64,000 nt of DNA from Halorussus vallis (GTDB lineage: Archaea > Halobacteriota > Halobacteria > Halobacteriales > Haladaptataceae): the NCBI RefSeq assembly GCF_024138165.1, contig NZ_CP100000.1:868001-932000 (forward strand), given 5' to 3'. Below, one piece after another: positions 41,378-50,614 of this stretch. Position 1 is the first letter of the stretch; the number at the start of each line of letters is the position of its first letter. The position numbers were made by a program, and so were the translations under genes. Below the pieces are notes generated by a model. The model searched no databases and was not told where the DNA came from. It was given only the letters and a program-made list of their open reading frames with translations.

Positions 41378-41725
41378 TCACACCGGCGGCAACGAAAGGG
41401 CGGCGCTCACGACCTCGTCCGCGTAGCGCAGCAGTTCGTCCGAACACCGGAGGAGGTCGTCGGTTCGGACCAGCGCGTCGTCGACGTAGCACAACGCATC
41501 GTCGACGTAGCGCACGACCGTGTCTCCGTATCTGCTCGCCTCGTCGGCGGCGGCGCTGGCGTCGTCGGCGTACGGGACGGCCACCGGGAAGTCCGAGGGG
41601 TCGACCGCGCGGAAGTCGGTGCGTCCGCATTGGCCGCACTCGGGGTTACCGACGGGGTGAACGTCGTCGTTTCGGGTCTGGACACCGGGACGCGGGCGAC
41701 CGCAGTGCTCGCAGACGAACAGCAT
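41378..41725 (-). CDS. Zinc-ribbon protein with repeated helical tail
   Basis: 115 residues from ATG 41725; the frame extends 13 codons upstream to 41764. N-terminal CxxC (CEHCG) and CxxC (CGQCG) about 25 residues apart make a zinc ribbon. The tail repeats a seven-residue-like pattern (VVRYVDD, LCYVDD, LVRTDD, LLRCSD, LLRYAD), which predicts an amphipathic helix. No enzyme motif. Function unknown. Confidence 0.65.
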   Translation of the reverse strand: MLFVCEHCGRPRPGVQTRNDDVHPVGNPECGQCGRTDFRAVDPSDFPVAVPYADDASAAADEASRYGDTVVRYVDDALCYVDDALVRTDDLLRCSDELLRYADEVVSAALSLPPV

Positions 41726-41760
41726 GAGTCGTTGCGAGGTGAGAACGGTCTCGACGTTCT

Positions 41761-42057
41761 TCAATTCGTCCTTTCGAAGTCGGACGGGTTTCGACCGAGT
41801 TCGCCCGACTCTCGGCCGCGTGCTGCCGACCCTCGACTCCGCGCGTCCGTTGCGTCGGCGATTCGCTCGACCGCCCGGACGAACCGCGCCGCGAGGTGGA
41901 GGAACCGCAACGTGAGGTAGACGCCGGCCAGCAGTAGAACGACGAGGAGGCCGAGGAGCGGACGCTGGGCGATGAGGACGCTGTACAGGAACGCGATCAC
42001 ACCGAGCGTGCCGAGTGCGACCCGGGTGAACTCCGATTCAGATTTTTCGTCTGACAC
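41761..42057 (-). CDS. Two-helix membrane protein (98 aa), hypothetical
   Basis: Starts best at GTG 42057 (VSDEKSESEFTRV); a longer open frame to 42180 runs through the palindrome at 42130-42178. Two helices at about 12-29 and 33-50 are followed by a basic then polar C-terminus containing RIADATDARSRG. It overlaps the upstream codons of the neighbouring zinc-ribbon frame by 4 bases if the latter starts at 41764, which favours the shorter start for that gene. Function unknown. Confidence 0.6.
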   Translation of the reverse strand: MSDEKSESEFTRVALGTLGVIAFLYSVLIAQRPLLGLLVVLLLAGVYLTLRFLHLAARFVRAVERIADATDARSRGSAARGRESGELGRNPSDFERTN

Positions 42058-42129
42058 GTTTTGCGCGTCACAATCGAAGTAGATAAATCGTTCTGACCGG
42101 GCCGCGGAGTCGAAGGACGCTCGACGTTG

Positions 42130-42178
42130 GCGGAAGGGCCGTCCGTCGGCCATATCGGCCGACGGACGGCCCTTCCGC
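42130..42178. repeat. 22-bp-arm palindrome between the membrane protein gene and the peptidase gene
   Basis: GCGGAAGGGCCGTCCGTCGG... with 22-base arms around ATATC. It lies in the divergent promoter region 40 bases before the peptidase ATG, so it is not an ordinary terminator; a binding site or cruciform is possible. Confidence 0.8.
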
Positions 42179-42218
42179 AATCCGTATCGTTTTGCCCCTC
42201 CGGCGACTTCCGACGGGT

Positions 42219-43397
42219 ATGGACCCGGACCTCTCCGCGCTCGCCGACGCGCTCGACTCGGAAGGATACGACGGCTACCTCCTCGACGCCGACTCCTCCG
42301 ACTCGAACCAACTGTACCTCTCGGGCTTCGACGCGCCCGACCCGTTCGTCACGCTCTACACCCCCGAAGGGCTCTCGCTACTCGTCTCCGGCCTGGAGTA
42401 CGGCCGCGCGAAGTCGGAGGGCCGCGCCGACGACGTAGCTCGGCTCGCCGACTACGACTTCCCCCAGAAGGTCGGCGAGTACGGCGGCCGCGCCGCGGCC
42501 GAGCACGCCGTCATCGCCGAATTCCTCGCCGACAGGGACGTGGCGTCGGTCGCGACGCCCGAACGCTTCCCGCTGGGGACCGCCGACGACCTGCGCGACC
42601 ACGGCGTCGAGGTCGAGGTTCTGGAAGGCGACGTGCTGGCCGAGATTCGGGCGACCAAGACGGACGAGGAGGTCGAACGCATCCGGACGGCCCAGAAGGC
42701 GAACGAGGCCGCGATGGCCGCGGCGGAGGACCTCATCTCGGCCGCGAGCGTCGAGGACGGGACGCTCCGCCACGACGGCGAGGTTCTGACAAGCGAGCGC
42801 GTCAAGGAGGAGATAGAGGTCACGCTCCTGCGCCACGGCTGTGCGCTCGACGAGACCATCGTCGCCTGCGGCGCCGACGGCGCCGACCCCCACAACCGTG
42901 GGAGCGGCCCGCTCGCCGCCGGCGAACCCGTCGTCATCGACATCTTCCCGCGGGACAAGGAGAGCAAGTACAACGGCGACATGACCCGGACGTTCTGCAA
43001 GGGCGACCCCTCCGAGGAGGTCCGGCGGCGCTACGACGACACCTACGAGGCCTTCGAGGCCGCACTCGACGTGCTCGAAGCCGGCGTCACGGGCAAGGAG
43101 GTCCACGACGCGGTCTGCGACGTGTACGAGGCGAAGGGCTACGACACCCTCCGTTCGGACCCCTCGGCCGAGACGGGGTTCATCCACAGCACCGGCCACG
43201 GCATCGGACTGGACGTCCACGAACTCCCCCGACTCGCACCCGACGGCGAGGAACTCGAACCCGGCCACGTCGTCACCGTCGAACCCGGACTCTACGACCC
43301 CGACTTCGGCGGCGTCCGCATCGAGGACCTCGTGGTCGTCACCGAGGACGGCTACGAGAACCTGACCGACTATCCCATCGGGCTTCGGGTGGAGTAG
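42219..43397 (+). CDS. pepQ: M24-family Xaa-Pro aminopeptidase/dipeptidase
   Basis: 392 residues from ATG 42219 (MDPDLSALADAL). Creatinase-like N-domain, then the pita-bread metallopeptidase: metal ligands in VVIDIFPRDKESKYNGDMTRTF (two Asp), IHSTGHGIGLDVHE (His), VTVEPGLYD (Glu) and GGVRIEDLVV (Glu). It cleaves Xaa-Pro bonds with two metal ions in the cytoplasm. Cofactor residues are complete, so it is expected to be active. Single gene. Confidence 0.92.
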   Translation: MDPDLSALADALDSEGYDGYLLDADSSDSNQLYLSGFDAPDPFVTLYTPEGLSLLVSGLEYGRAKSEGRADDVARLADYDFPQKVGEYGGRAAAEHAVIAEFLADRDVASVATPERFPLGTADDLRDHGVEVEVLEGDVLAEIRATKTDEEVERIRTAQKANEAAMAAAEDLISAASVEDGTLRHDGEVLTSERVKEEIEVTLLRHGCALDETIVACGADGADPHNRGSGPLAAGEPVVIDIFPRDKESKYNGDMTRTFCKGDPSEEVRRRYDDTYEAFEAALDVLEAGVTGKEVHDAVCDVYEAKGYDTLRSDPSAETGFIHSTGHGIGLDVHELPRLAPDGEELEPGHVVTVEPGLYDPDFGGVRIEDLVVVTEDGYENLTDYPIGLRVE

Positions 43398-43521
43398 GAC
43401 TTCTTTCTCGTTTTTCGTTCGGCGGCCAACCGGGGTTCCGCTCGAAAGCCACCCTCGACCCCGACGAAACGCGGTTCCGGTGCCACAACCACAAAGTGCG
43501 GAACGCTCGAACCGGAGGACA

Positions 43522-44733
43522 ATGCTTCGAGGAAAGTCCGAATCCGAACAGAGGCAGGTAGCAGTCGAATCGAAGCGACGGAAGGGGTGGCTCCGGCGGG
43601 CGGTCCCGTACGCCGCCGCGCTGGTCGCGGGGTACGTGCTGGGCAAGCGCTCGCAGAACGGGTCGCTCCCCGGTCCGCTGTGCGACGGCCAGGACGGCGA
43701 GTGGGTCACGGCCGGCGAGGAGGCCGAGGTCGAAACCCAGACTCAAGCCGAAGGCGAAACCGCCGACCCCGACCAGCCGAGTACGATGGGGAGCGTCTCC
43801 GGCGAGGAGGTCCGCGACGAAGAGCGCGAGAACACCGATTCGGCGGTCGGGACCGGCGACGAACCGTCCGAGGGCGAAGCCGGAGGCGCGTCCGAGGCGG
43901 AACTCGACGAGCGGGCGGCCTCGCTCTCGGCGCCGACGACCCAGGGGATGCCGATGCTCGGCCTCGGGACATACCAGAACGACGACTACGACCAGTGCAT
44001 GGAGAGCGTGACGACCGCCCTGGAGATGGGCTACCGCCACGTCGACACCGCCCAGATGTACGACAACGAGGAGGCGGTCGGCGACGCCATCGCCGAGTCC
44101 GACGTCGACCGCGAGGACCTGTACGTCGCCACCAAGGTCGAACCGGACAACTTAGCCTACGACCACGTCATCGAGAGCACCGAGGAGAGCCTGGAGAAAC
44201 TCGGCCTCGACTACGTCGACCTGCTGTACGTCCACTGGCCGACCGGCGAGTACGACGCCGGCGACACCCTCGAAGCGTTCGGCGAACTCCTCGAAGAGGA
44301 CAAGATCGGGGAGGTCGGCGTGAGCAACTTCGAACCCGAGCAGATCGCCGAGGCCATCGACGCCGTGGACGTCCCCCTGTTCGCCAACCAGGTCGAGATG
44401 CACCCGCTACTCCCGCAGACCGAGGTCCGGCAGGCCTGCGACGAGCACGAGATCGAGGTCGTCGCCTACTCGCCCATCGCCCGCGGCGACGTCGCGGACG
44501 TCGACGAGGTCGTCGAGGTCGCCGAGAAGCACGACGCCACGCCCGCCCAGGTCAGCCTCGCCTGGCTCCGCGAGAAAGAGGTCACCGCCATCCCGAAGGC
44601 GACCGGCCGCGAGCACATCCGCGAGAACTGGCTGAGCCTCGACGTCGAACTCGACGACGAGGACGTCGAGAAGATAGACGGCATCGACCGCGAGGAGCGA
44701 CTGGTCGACCCCGACCGCGCACCGTGGAACTGA
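43522..44733 (+). CDS. Aldo/keto reductase with N-terminal membrane anchor and acidic linker
   Basis: 403 residues from ATG 43522 (the frame opens at 43480). Residues about 22-40 form one hydrophobic helix (VPYAAALVAGYVLG) after a basic KRRKGWLRR. A Glu/Gly/Thr-rich linker continues to about residue 138. The C-terminal 265 residues are a normal aldo/keto reductase: catalytic Asp-Tyr (DTAQMYDNEEAVG), Lys (VATKV), His (YVHWP), and NADPH motif ending IPKATGREHIREN. Most relatives start at the MPMLGLGTYQND segment, so this is a fused anchor. A short hairpin follows the stop. Substrate unknown. Confidence 0.85.
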   Translation: MLRGKSESEQRQVAVESKRRKGWLRRAVPYAAALVAGYVLGKRSQNGSLPGPLCDGQDGEWVTAGEEAEVETQTQAEGETADPDQPSTMGSVSGEEVRDEERENTDSAVGTGDEPSEGEAGGASEAELDERAASLSAPTTQGMPMLGLGTYQNDDYDQCMESVTTALEMGYRHVDTAQMYDNEEAVGDAIAESDVDREDLYVATKVEPDNLAYDHVIESTEESLEKLGLDYVDLLYVHWPTGEYDAGDTLEAFGELLEEDKIGEVGVSNFEPEQIAEAIDAVDVPLFANQVEMHPLLPQTEVRQACDEHEIEVVAYSPIARGDVADVDEVVEVAEKHDATPAQVSLAWLREKEVTAIPKATGREHIRENWLSLDVELDDEDVEKIDGIDREERLVDPDRAPWN

Positions 44734-44740
44734 CGAGATT

Positions 44741-44767
44741 CAGCCGACTCGCTCTGTGAGTCGGCTG
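44741..44767 (+). terminator. Hairpin after the aldo/keto reductase gene
   Basis: CAGCCGACTC, loop GCTCTGT, GAGTCGGCTG: a perfect 10-bp stem starting 8 bases after the stop codon. A terminator is the simplest reading, though no T-run follows. Confidence 0.4.
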
Positions 44768-44884
44768 GATTTCGAAGACGCGAGCGCCGAATAGCGAGAT
44801 TCGGAGCGCGCCGGCGAACGAGAATCACGAAAACGTGAGCGTCGACAGCCACGAGTAGCGAGACGTGCCGAGGGAAACGGCGGC

Positions 44885-45943
44885 TCAGTACGTCACCCTC
44901 CGGTACATCGACCGCGCGGCCTTGAACGCCGGCCAGCCGACCGCCGACCGGCCGCGCTGCCACATCATCGACGGCCGTGGCTCGGCCCCGAACCGCCGCT
45001 TGAACTTGAACACGCCGTCGGTGAAGTCCGACCCCGTCGCCCCGAAGTCGTAGGTGTCGTAGCCGTGGTCCTGGCCCCACCGGATGGCCGAGGCGTGGAG
45101 CGCCTCCGAGGGATAGTAGTCGAGCGCGTCCTCGTCCGGAATCCCCGCGAAGTAGTAGTGGAGCGCCGACCGCTCGTCGTCGCGCAGGTGGAGGTACCGA
45201 CCCAGTTCCTCGCCGTCGCGCTCGGCGACGAAGACGACGATGCGGTCCCGGAGGTGCTCGACCAGCCCGTCGAAGAACGCAAGCGGAAGTGCGTCGCCGC
45301 CGATTCGGGCGATGTTCGCGCTGTAAGCGTCGTAGGTGTCCCGGACGACCTCCCGCGTCGGGTCGAGCGCTCGCACCTCGACGCCGGCGTCCTCCGACCG
45401 CCGGAGGCCCTGTCGACGGCTCTTGTGCATGTTCTCCCGGGTGGCCTCCCAGTCGTCGTCGAGGTCGAGTACCAGACGGCAGTTGACCAGGTTGGCCTCG
45501 TAGCCCTCCCGGGCGAAGTGCTTGCCGTACTTGACGTACCCCGGTTCGCTGGTGATGACGCTGTGGTAGAGCGCCCGGCGGTCGCCCGCGTCCTCCAGCG
45601 CCGCGAACGCCAGGTCGAGACACTCCTCCTCGTCGCCGGTGACCACCGGACCGCCGGTACCGGGTTCGACCGACACCACCCGCCTGACCGGGAGGCGCTC
45701 GACGACGTCCGGCCAGCCCATGATTTGGACCGGTTTGACGAAGTTGGGGAACACCGCGACCGGGTTGTTCCCCTTCGAGACGACGACGTGACGTCCCTCC
45801 ATGTCGAGGGCATCCTCGCACACCCGGAGCCACTCGTGGCGGTGGAACAGACAGCCGAGGTCCGACTGCTCGACCACGTTGTTCCACTGGTTCGCGTTCA
45901 CCTCGGTCACCGCGTCGTGGACGTCCGCCTGAAGCTCCGCCAT
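44885..45943 (-). CDS. FemAB/BioF2-like GNAT-fold acyl/aminoacyltransferase
   Basis: 352 residues from ATG 45943. Layout fits the PF13480-type (BioF2-like, FemAB-related) acetyltransferases. The N-terminal half reads QSDLGCLFHRHEWL and the C-terminal GNAT domain has LRDDERSALHYYFAGI, YYPSEALHASAIRWGQDHGYDTYDFG and GVFKFKRRFGAEPR, the last being typical of exopolysaccharide/archaeosortase loci. The acceptor is unknown and no polysaccharide genes lie next to it. Cytoplasmic, no signal peptide. Confidence 0.82.
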   Translation of the reverse strand: MAELQADVHDAVTEVNANQWNNVVEQSDLGCLFHRHEWLRVCEDALDMEGRHVVVSKGNNPVAVFPNFVKPVQIMGWPDVVERLPVRRVVSVEPGTGGPVVTGDEEECLDLAFAALEDAGDRRALYHSVITSEPGYVKYGKHFAREGYEANLVNCRLVLDLDDDWEATRENMHKSRRQGLRRSEDAGVEVRALDPTREVVRDTYDAYSANIARIGGDALPLAFFDGLVEHLRDRIVVFVAERDGEELGRYLHLRDDERSALHYYFAGIPDEDALDYYPSEALHASAIRWGQDHGYDTYDFGATGSDFTDGVFKFKRRFGAEPRPSMMWQRGRSAVGWPAFKAARSMYRRVTY

Positions 45944-46186
45944 CACTCACCCGTCCCGCCGGTACGCTCGGCGTTCCTGTCCCTCGCGTTCGCCTGCCGC
46001 TTCGTTCTCATCGCCGGTTCTTGGCCCCGTTCGGCCTTTGTTATTCGCCGATAAAGGCGGAGTAAGCCGGCGAAAACAGGTGATTTCCGCCGCGAAGTGG
46101 GCGATTCCGCCGCGACCGACCCACCCAAGAAACTTCGGGCGGTCGACTTTTCCGCGGCGCGAACCAACGTCGGGGCGGGATCGAAC

Positions 46187-46573
46187 ATGTCCGAAACCGG
46201 CAGGTACGTCTCCGGACTCGCGGCGCTGCTCGGTGCGTGGCTGGTCGTCGGGGCGGTCGCGGTGTTCGAAACCGTCCCGGCGCACTTCTGGAACGACGTC
46301 ATCGTCGGGGCCGCCATCTTCGCGGTTGCGGGGTACACCTTCGCGAGCGGCGGCGAGTACGAACCGGTGAACGCCGCGAGCGCGCTCCTGCTACCTCTGC
46401 TGGGCCTCTGGGAGATCATCGCGGCGTTGAACTTCCTGCGACTCGGCGGCGCGGTGTTCTGGAACGACGTGATCGTGGGCGCGCTCGTGGTCGTCCTCGG
46501 CATCTACGACGTGTACCTCGGTCGCGTGGTCACGCTCGAAGACGAGGCCGAGGAGGCCGACTACGCGGAGTGA
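46187..46573 (+). CDS. SPW-repeat membrane protein
   Basis: 128 residues from ATG 46187. Four helices in two repeats, each with WNDVIVGA: AHFWNDVIVGAAIFAVAGYTF and AVFWNDVIVGALVVVLGIYDVY. This is the SPW repeat family, in which the Trp-containing motif is duplicated. C-terminus acidic (EDEAEEADYAE). No function is established for the family. Divergent from the FemAB-like gene. Confidence 0.85.
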   Translation: MSETGRYVSGLAALLGAWLVVGAVAVFETVPAHFWNDVIVGAAIFAVAGYTFASGGEYEPVNAASALLLPLLGLWEIIAALNFLRLGGAVFWNDVIVGALVVVLGIYDVYLGRVVTLEDEAEEADYAE

Positions 46574-46629
46574 GTCGACCGGCCCGGAGAGCGAACTCCT
46601 TTTGAAACCGGGGCGGCTATCCGCTATCG

Positions 46630-47397
46630 ATGGAGGTACTGATAGTCGGCGCGGGCGCGATGGGCCGGTGGTTCGGGTCGATCCTCGACGCCGACGTCGC
46701 GTTCGCCGACGCCGACCCGGCGGTCGCCGAGGCCGCCGCCGACCGCGAGGACGACGCCCGAGCGGTCGCGCTCTCGACCGACGAGCGATTCGACGCGGTC
46801 TGCGTGGCCGTCCCGCTCTCGGCCGCCGCAGAGGCGGTCGACGAGCACGCGCCGAAGGCGACGCGGGCCGTCTTCGACGTGACCGGAACGATGGCCGGCC
46901 CGCTGGCCGCGATGGCCGAGGCCGCCCCGGACCGCGAGCGCGCGAGCTTCCACCCGCTGTTCGCGCCCGAGAACGCCCCGGGGAACGTCGCGGTGGCCGT
47001 CGAGGCCGGCGGGCCGGTCACCGACCGAATCCTCGACCGCCTGCGCGAGCGCGGCAACGACGTGGTCGAGACGACGCCCGAGGAGCACGACGAGGCGATG
47101 GAGACGGTGCAGGCGAGCGCCCACGCGGCCGTCCTGGCGTTCGCGCTCGCGGCCGAGGACGTCCCCGAGGGACTCTCGACGCCCGTCTCCGACGACCTCG
47201 CGGCGTTGGTCGAGCAGGTGGCCGGGGGAACACCCCGGGTGTACGCCGACATCCAGGACGCGTTCGACGGCGCCGACCGCGTCGCCGAGGCCGCGGCCCG
47301 CCTCGCCGACGCCGACCGCGAGGCGTTCGAGCGACTGTACCACGACGCGCGGGAAACGGCGGACGAAACGCAGGAGACGACGGAGGACGAGCGATGA
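46630..47397 (+). CDS. tyrA: Prephenate dehydrogenase
   Basis: Oxidatively decarboxylates prephenate for tyrosine synthesis. 255 residues, NAD-binding GAGAMGRWFG (residues 7-16), then substrate-side FHPLFAPENAPGN and a helical second domain. Shorter than bacterial enzymes but like other haloarchaeal TyrA. Final residues form an acidic Thr/Glu tail. It overlaps the next gene by 4 bases (ATGA), so translation of the Rsm22-like protein is coupled. aroC and aroA on the other strand lie within 11 kb. Confidence 0.9.
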   Translation: MEVLIVGAGAMGRWFGSILDADVAFADADPAVAEAAADREDDARAVALSTDERFDAVCVAVPLSAAAEAVDEHAPKATRAVFDVTGTMAGPLAAMAEAAPDRERASFHPLFAPENAPGNVAVAVEAGGPVTDRILDRLRERGNDVVETTPEEHDEAMETVQASAHAAVLAFALAAEDVPEGLSTPVSDDLAALVEQVAGGTPRVYADIQDAFDGADRVAEAAARLADADREAFERLYHDARETADETQETTEDER

Positions 47398-48896
47398 ACG
47401 CCGACCAGCGGGCGGGCGTCGTCGAGAACGCGAAGTACCTGCGGAACGTCCGGCCGATAGACCCCGAGGAGGTCAGCGAGTACGTCGAGGGGACGCCCCA
47501 CCCCGCAGTGGTCCGGCAGGTCCTCCGGGAGGAGGCGGTTTCGCTCGGCCTCGTCGAACGCGACGACGGCACCTTCGAACCGGCCGAGGACGAACTGATA
47601 CGCCCGACGTTCCGGGGCGTCGAGGCGTTCCCGGTCGAGTACGGCCGCCGACTCGAAGACCTGCTGGTCGGGCGCTTCGGCCCGAACTGGCACCGCGGCG
47701 AGTCGGGCGACGACCTCCGGGAGACGATTCGGCGACTCAAGGCCGACTACTTCGAGAACAACCCCGTGGAGTACGACGCGACCGCCGCGCTCGGCTACGC
47801 CATCTACCACCTGCCGGACAACTACGCCGCGGTCCAGTACGTCCTCGACGAACTCGGCGAGAAGGGACTGCTCGACCGCCGACTCCGGATTCTGGACGTG
47901 GGCGCCGGCGTCGGCGGCCCCGCGCTGGGCGTCCACGACTACCTGCCCGACGACTGTCTGGTGGAGTACGACGCGGTCGAACCGAGCGCCGCGGCCGACG
48001 CGTTCGAGCGACTGCTCGCCGACTCGAAGCCCAACTTCCACTGGTCGCTGACCCGCGAGACGGCCGAGGCGTTCGACCCGGCGGCCGCCGGGTCGAACGC
48101 CTCGGGGTTGGAGGACGACGAGTCGGAGGCCGACGAGTCGAACGCCCCGGAGGGTGATTCGACGGACGCCGCGGCGTCCGGCGAGTACGACTTGATTCTG
48201 TTCGCCAACGTGCTCAACGAACTCGACGACCCCGAAGCGGTCGTCCTCGACTACATCGACGCGCTGGCCGACGACGGCGCGTTGGTCGCGGTCGAACCCG
48301 CCGACCGCGAAACCAGCATCGGCCTCCGGGCGGTCGAACGGGCGGTCGCCGACGACCGGGGCGCGGCGACCGTCTACTCGCCGACGCTCCGACTCTGGCC
48401 CGGCGAGCGCCCGACCGACCGCGGGTGGTCGTTCGACGTGAAACCCGACATCGACGTGCCCGCCTTCCAGCGCAAACTGGACGAGGCGGCGGGCGCGGGC
48501 GGCGAGTTCGTCAACGTCGACGTCCAGTACTCCCACTCGATTCTGCGCCCCGACGGAAAGCGCCGAATCGAGTTCGTCCCCGACGAGGAACACCTGGCGA
48601 AGTTGGCCGACTCCGAGCGCCACGTCACCAAGCGCATCGACCTGGTCGCGGTCAAACTCAGCCACTCGCTGTCGGGCGAGGGTGCCAACCCGCTGTTCAA
48701 GGTCGGCGACGGGAGCGAGTCGGTCGACCACTTCGCGGTGCTGACCAAGGAGACGTCGCTCAACCGGGACCTCGCGAGCGCCGACTACGGCGACCTCCTC
48801 CACTTCGAGGGTGGCCTGCTACTCTGGAACGACGACGAGGAGGCCTACAACCTCGTCGTCGACGAAGAAACCGTCGTGGACCGGATTCCGGCCTGA
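47394..48896 (+). CDS. Rsm22-like small-ribosomal-subunit methyltransferase family protein
   Basis: 500 residues from ATG 47394. A helical N-terminal part (about 1-150) with NYAAVQYVLDEL leads to the SAM motif RILDVGAGVGGPALGV (about 162-177), then VEYDAVEPS and a post-motif region LILFANVLNELDDPEAV. Typical Rsm22 features are the C-terminal KRIDLVAVKLSHSL. A Ser/Glu/Asp/Ala-rich insert (about 222-262) interrupts the fold; part is encoded by a 42-bp palindrome (48064-48105). Predicted to act on the ribosome or its assembly. Coupled to tyrA. Confidence 0.78.
   Translation: MNADQRAGVVENAKYLRNVRPIDPEEVSEYVEGTPHPAVVRQVLREEAVSLGLVERDDGTFEPAEDELIRPTFRGVEAFPVEYGRRLEDLLVGRFGPNWHRGESGDDLRETIRRLKADYFENNPVEYDATAALGYAIYHLPDNYAAVQYVLDELGEKGLLDRRLRILDVGAGVGGPALGVHDYLPDDCLVEYDAVEPSAAADAFERLLADSKPNFHWSLTRETAEAFDPAAAGSNASGLEDDESEADESNAPEGDSTDAAASGEYDLILFANVLNELDDPEAVVLDYIDALADDGALVAVEPADRETSIGLRAVERAVADDRGAATVYSPTLRLWPGERPTDRGWSFDVKPDIDVPAFQRKLDEAAGAGGEFVNVDVQYSHSILRPDGKRRIEFVPDEEHLAKLADSERHVTKRIDLVAVKLSHSLSGEGANPLFKVGDGSESVDHFAVLTKETSLNRDLASADYGDLLHFEGGLLLWNDDEEAYNLVVDEETVVDRIPA
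48064..48105. repeat. Perfect 42-bp palindrome inside the Rsm22-like gene
   Basis: CCGAGGCGTTCGACCCGGCGG followed directly by its reverse complement. It encodes the FDPAAAGSNAS part of a poorly constrained linker, like other coding palindromes in the window. Confidence 0.85.
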
Positions 48897-49004
48897 ACGG
48901 TCGAAGCGACGACTGGGTCGGGTCCGGTGCGTCGCTCCGTCGGCGGCGGCGTAATTTCAACTCCGGCCGTGAGATTCATTACTTCCTGACGGGATTCCGT
49001 AGTA

Positions 49005-49193
49005 ATGGAGCGCACGCTCGACCTCTCCGGCGTGGAGGTACGCGACATCGAGATAGCCGAGGCGGAGTTCCCGAACGCCGTGACGTTCCGGCTCGAGGGC
49101 GTCTTGACCGACCTCGACGAGGACGAGATGGAGGCCGTCGTCGGCAAGGAGGTTCGCCCGAAGTCCATCGTCGTCGAGGAAGTCGACGGGTAA
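49005..49193 (+). CDS. Small conserved-looking acidic protein (62 aa)
   Basis: MERTLDLSGVEVRDIEIAEA from ATG 49005. Two beta strands, an acidic loop (TDLDEDEMEAVVGKE) and a last strand (SIVVEEVDG). No recognised domain or cysteine. Codon use resembles neighbours and the frame ends cleanly, so it is likely real, but short frames in GC-rich DNA warrant caution. Function unknown. Confidence 0.5.
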   Translation: MERTLDLSGVEVRDIEIAEAEFPNAVTFRLEGVLTDLDEDEMEAVVGKEVRPKSIVVEEVDG

Positions 49194-49326
49194 CGCCGAC
49201 GAGTCGGAACGGGCGAACTGGGGCGGGCGAATCGGGACGGCGAGCGAGGTTCGAACCGGCGTCACAGCGACCGGCGGGGTTTGCCGACTCGGACGACTTT
49301 TACTCCGCGAGCAGAGAAGGTCGGCC

Positions 49327-50613
49327 ATGGCAGAGAGTTTTCGCTCGTTCGCGGGCCTGCGCGACGCGCTCGCGGACGCCGACTTCGACCGGCCGCCGGC
49401 CATCGTCTGCAACGCCCACGTCACCGGCTTGAGCGTGGCACGCGCGCTGAAAGCCCGCGACGTGCCCGTCATCGCCGTCGACCGGAACGGTCGCGGGGTC
49501 GCGCCCTACTCCGACGCCGTCGACTTCGCCGGACGAGTCACCTACCCCCTCGACGACGAGGACGGGTTCCGCGAGGACGTCGAGGCGCTCGCGGCCGAGA
49601 CGGGCCACGAACCGGTCGCGTTCGGGTGCATGGACGAGTGGGTCCACGCCTTCTCGCGGACGGAACCCGAGGGCGTCCGACTGCCCTTCGCCGACCGCGC
49701 GGTCGTGAACCGGGTGCTCGACAAGGAGTCGCTGTACGACGTCGCCGAGCGACTGGGCGTCCCGTACCCCGAGACGTACCGCATCGCCGAAACCGACCCG
49801 GCCGAAACCGGCGGCGAGTCGGGACCGGTCGACGGGGGCCGGGATAGCGTCCCGGCCGCCGAGGCCGCCGACCGCCTCGGCTTCCCGTTCGTGGTCAAAC
49901 CCGCGCTCAAGCGCAAGTTCGAGGAAGCCGTGGGAACCAACGTCGTCGAGGTCGCCGACGAGGCAGAGTTCGAGGACGTGGTGGCCGACGCCGTCGACGC
50001 GGGTATCCGGGTGATGGCCCAGGAGAAGGTGCCGGTCGCGCGCGGCGAGGACTGCTCGCTGGCCTCCTACGTCCCCGAGTCGGGCGACCCCGTGAGCTTC
50101 GTCGGCAACGCCGAGGTCCGGTATCCGCTGGGCTACGGCACCTCCTGCGTGGTCCGGCGGGCCGACGCGCCCGAGGTCGAGGAGAACGCGCTGGCGGTGC
50201 TGGAGGAGACGGGCTACCACGGCATCAGCGAGTCGGAGTTCGTCTACGATGCCGACCGCGAGGAGTACGTCCTGCTGGACGTGAACACCCGGCCGTGGAA
50301 GTGGATCTCCTTGCCCGTGCGGGCGGGCACGAACCTCCCGCTGGCGGCGTACTCCGACGCCGTGGACGAGTCATACGAACCCGACGAGATTCGGGACGCG
50401 ACGTGGGTCTACCTCGCCGACTACCTGAAGGCGCTCCAGAACCCGGACTTCGCCGACGTGCTCGGACGGGACGACTGGCTCTCGCTCGCGTCCGGCGACT
50501 TCGAGGCGCGCGAGGACTTCACGACCGGCGTCTACCGGCCCTCGGACCCCGCGCCGGCGTACCGCCTGCTGGAGAACGAGGTCGGGACGCGGGACTACTA
50601 CTGCTCCTGCTAG
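49327..50613 (+). CDS. ATP-grasp carboxylate-amine ligase
   Basis: 428 residues. N-terminal Rossmann-like part (AIVCNAHVTGLSVARALKARDVPVIAVDRNG) and ATP-grasp core: lysine in FVVKPALKRKFEEAVGTN, acidic metal ligands in SEFVYDADREEYVLLDVNTRPW (D/E then N). It probably joins an acyl-phosphate to an amine. The closest architecture I know is that of D-aspartate ligase/carbamoyl-phosphate-like stand-alone ligases, so the substrate is unknown. Ends DYYCSC. A 17-bp-arm hairpin follows directly. Confidence 0.83.
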   Translation: MAESFRSFAGLRDALADADFDRPPAIVCNAHVTGLSVARALKARDVPVIAVDRNGRGVAPYSDAVDFAGRVTYPLDDEDGFREDVEALAAETGHEPVAFGCMDEWVHAFSRTEPEGVRLPFADRAVVNRVLDKESLYDVAERLGVPYPETYRIAETDPAETGGESGPVDGGRDSVPAAEAADRLGFPFVVKPALKRKFEEAVGTNVVEVADEAEFEDVVADAVDAGIRVMAQEKVPVARGEDCSLASYVPESGDPVSFVGNAEVRYPLGYGTSCVVRRADAPEVEENALAVLEETGYHGISESEFVYDADREEYVLLDVNTRPWKWISLPVRAGTNLPLAAYSDAVDESYEPDEIRDATWVYLADYLKALQNPDFADVLGRDDWLSLASGDFEAREDFTTGVYRPSDPAPAYRLLENEVGTRDYYCSC

Positions 50614-50614
50614 T

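Noticed and set aside
49281-49847. 188-codon plus frame over the start of the ATP-grasp gene
   Set aside because: Arg-rich shadow of the well-supported ATP-grasp frame.
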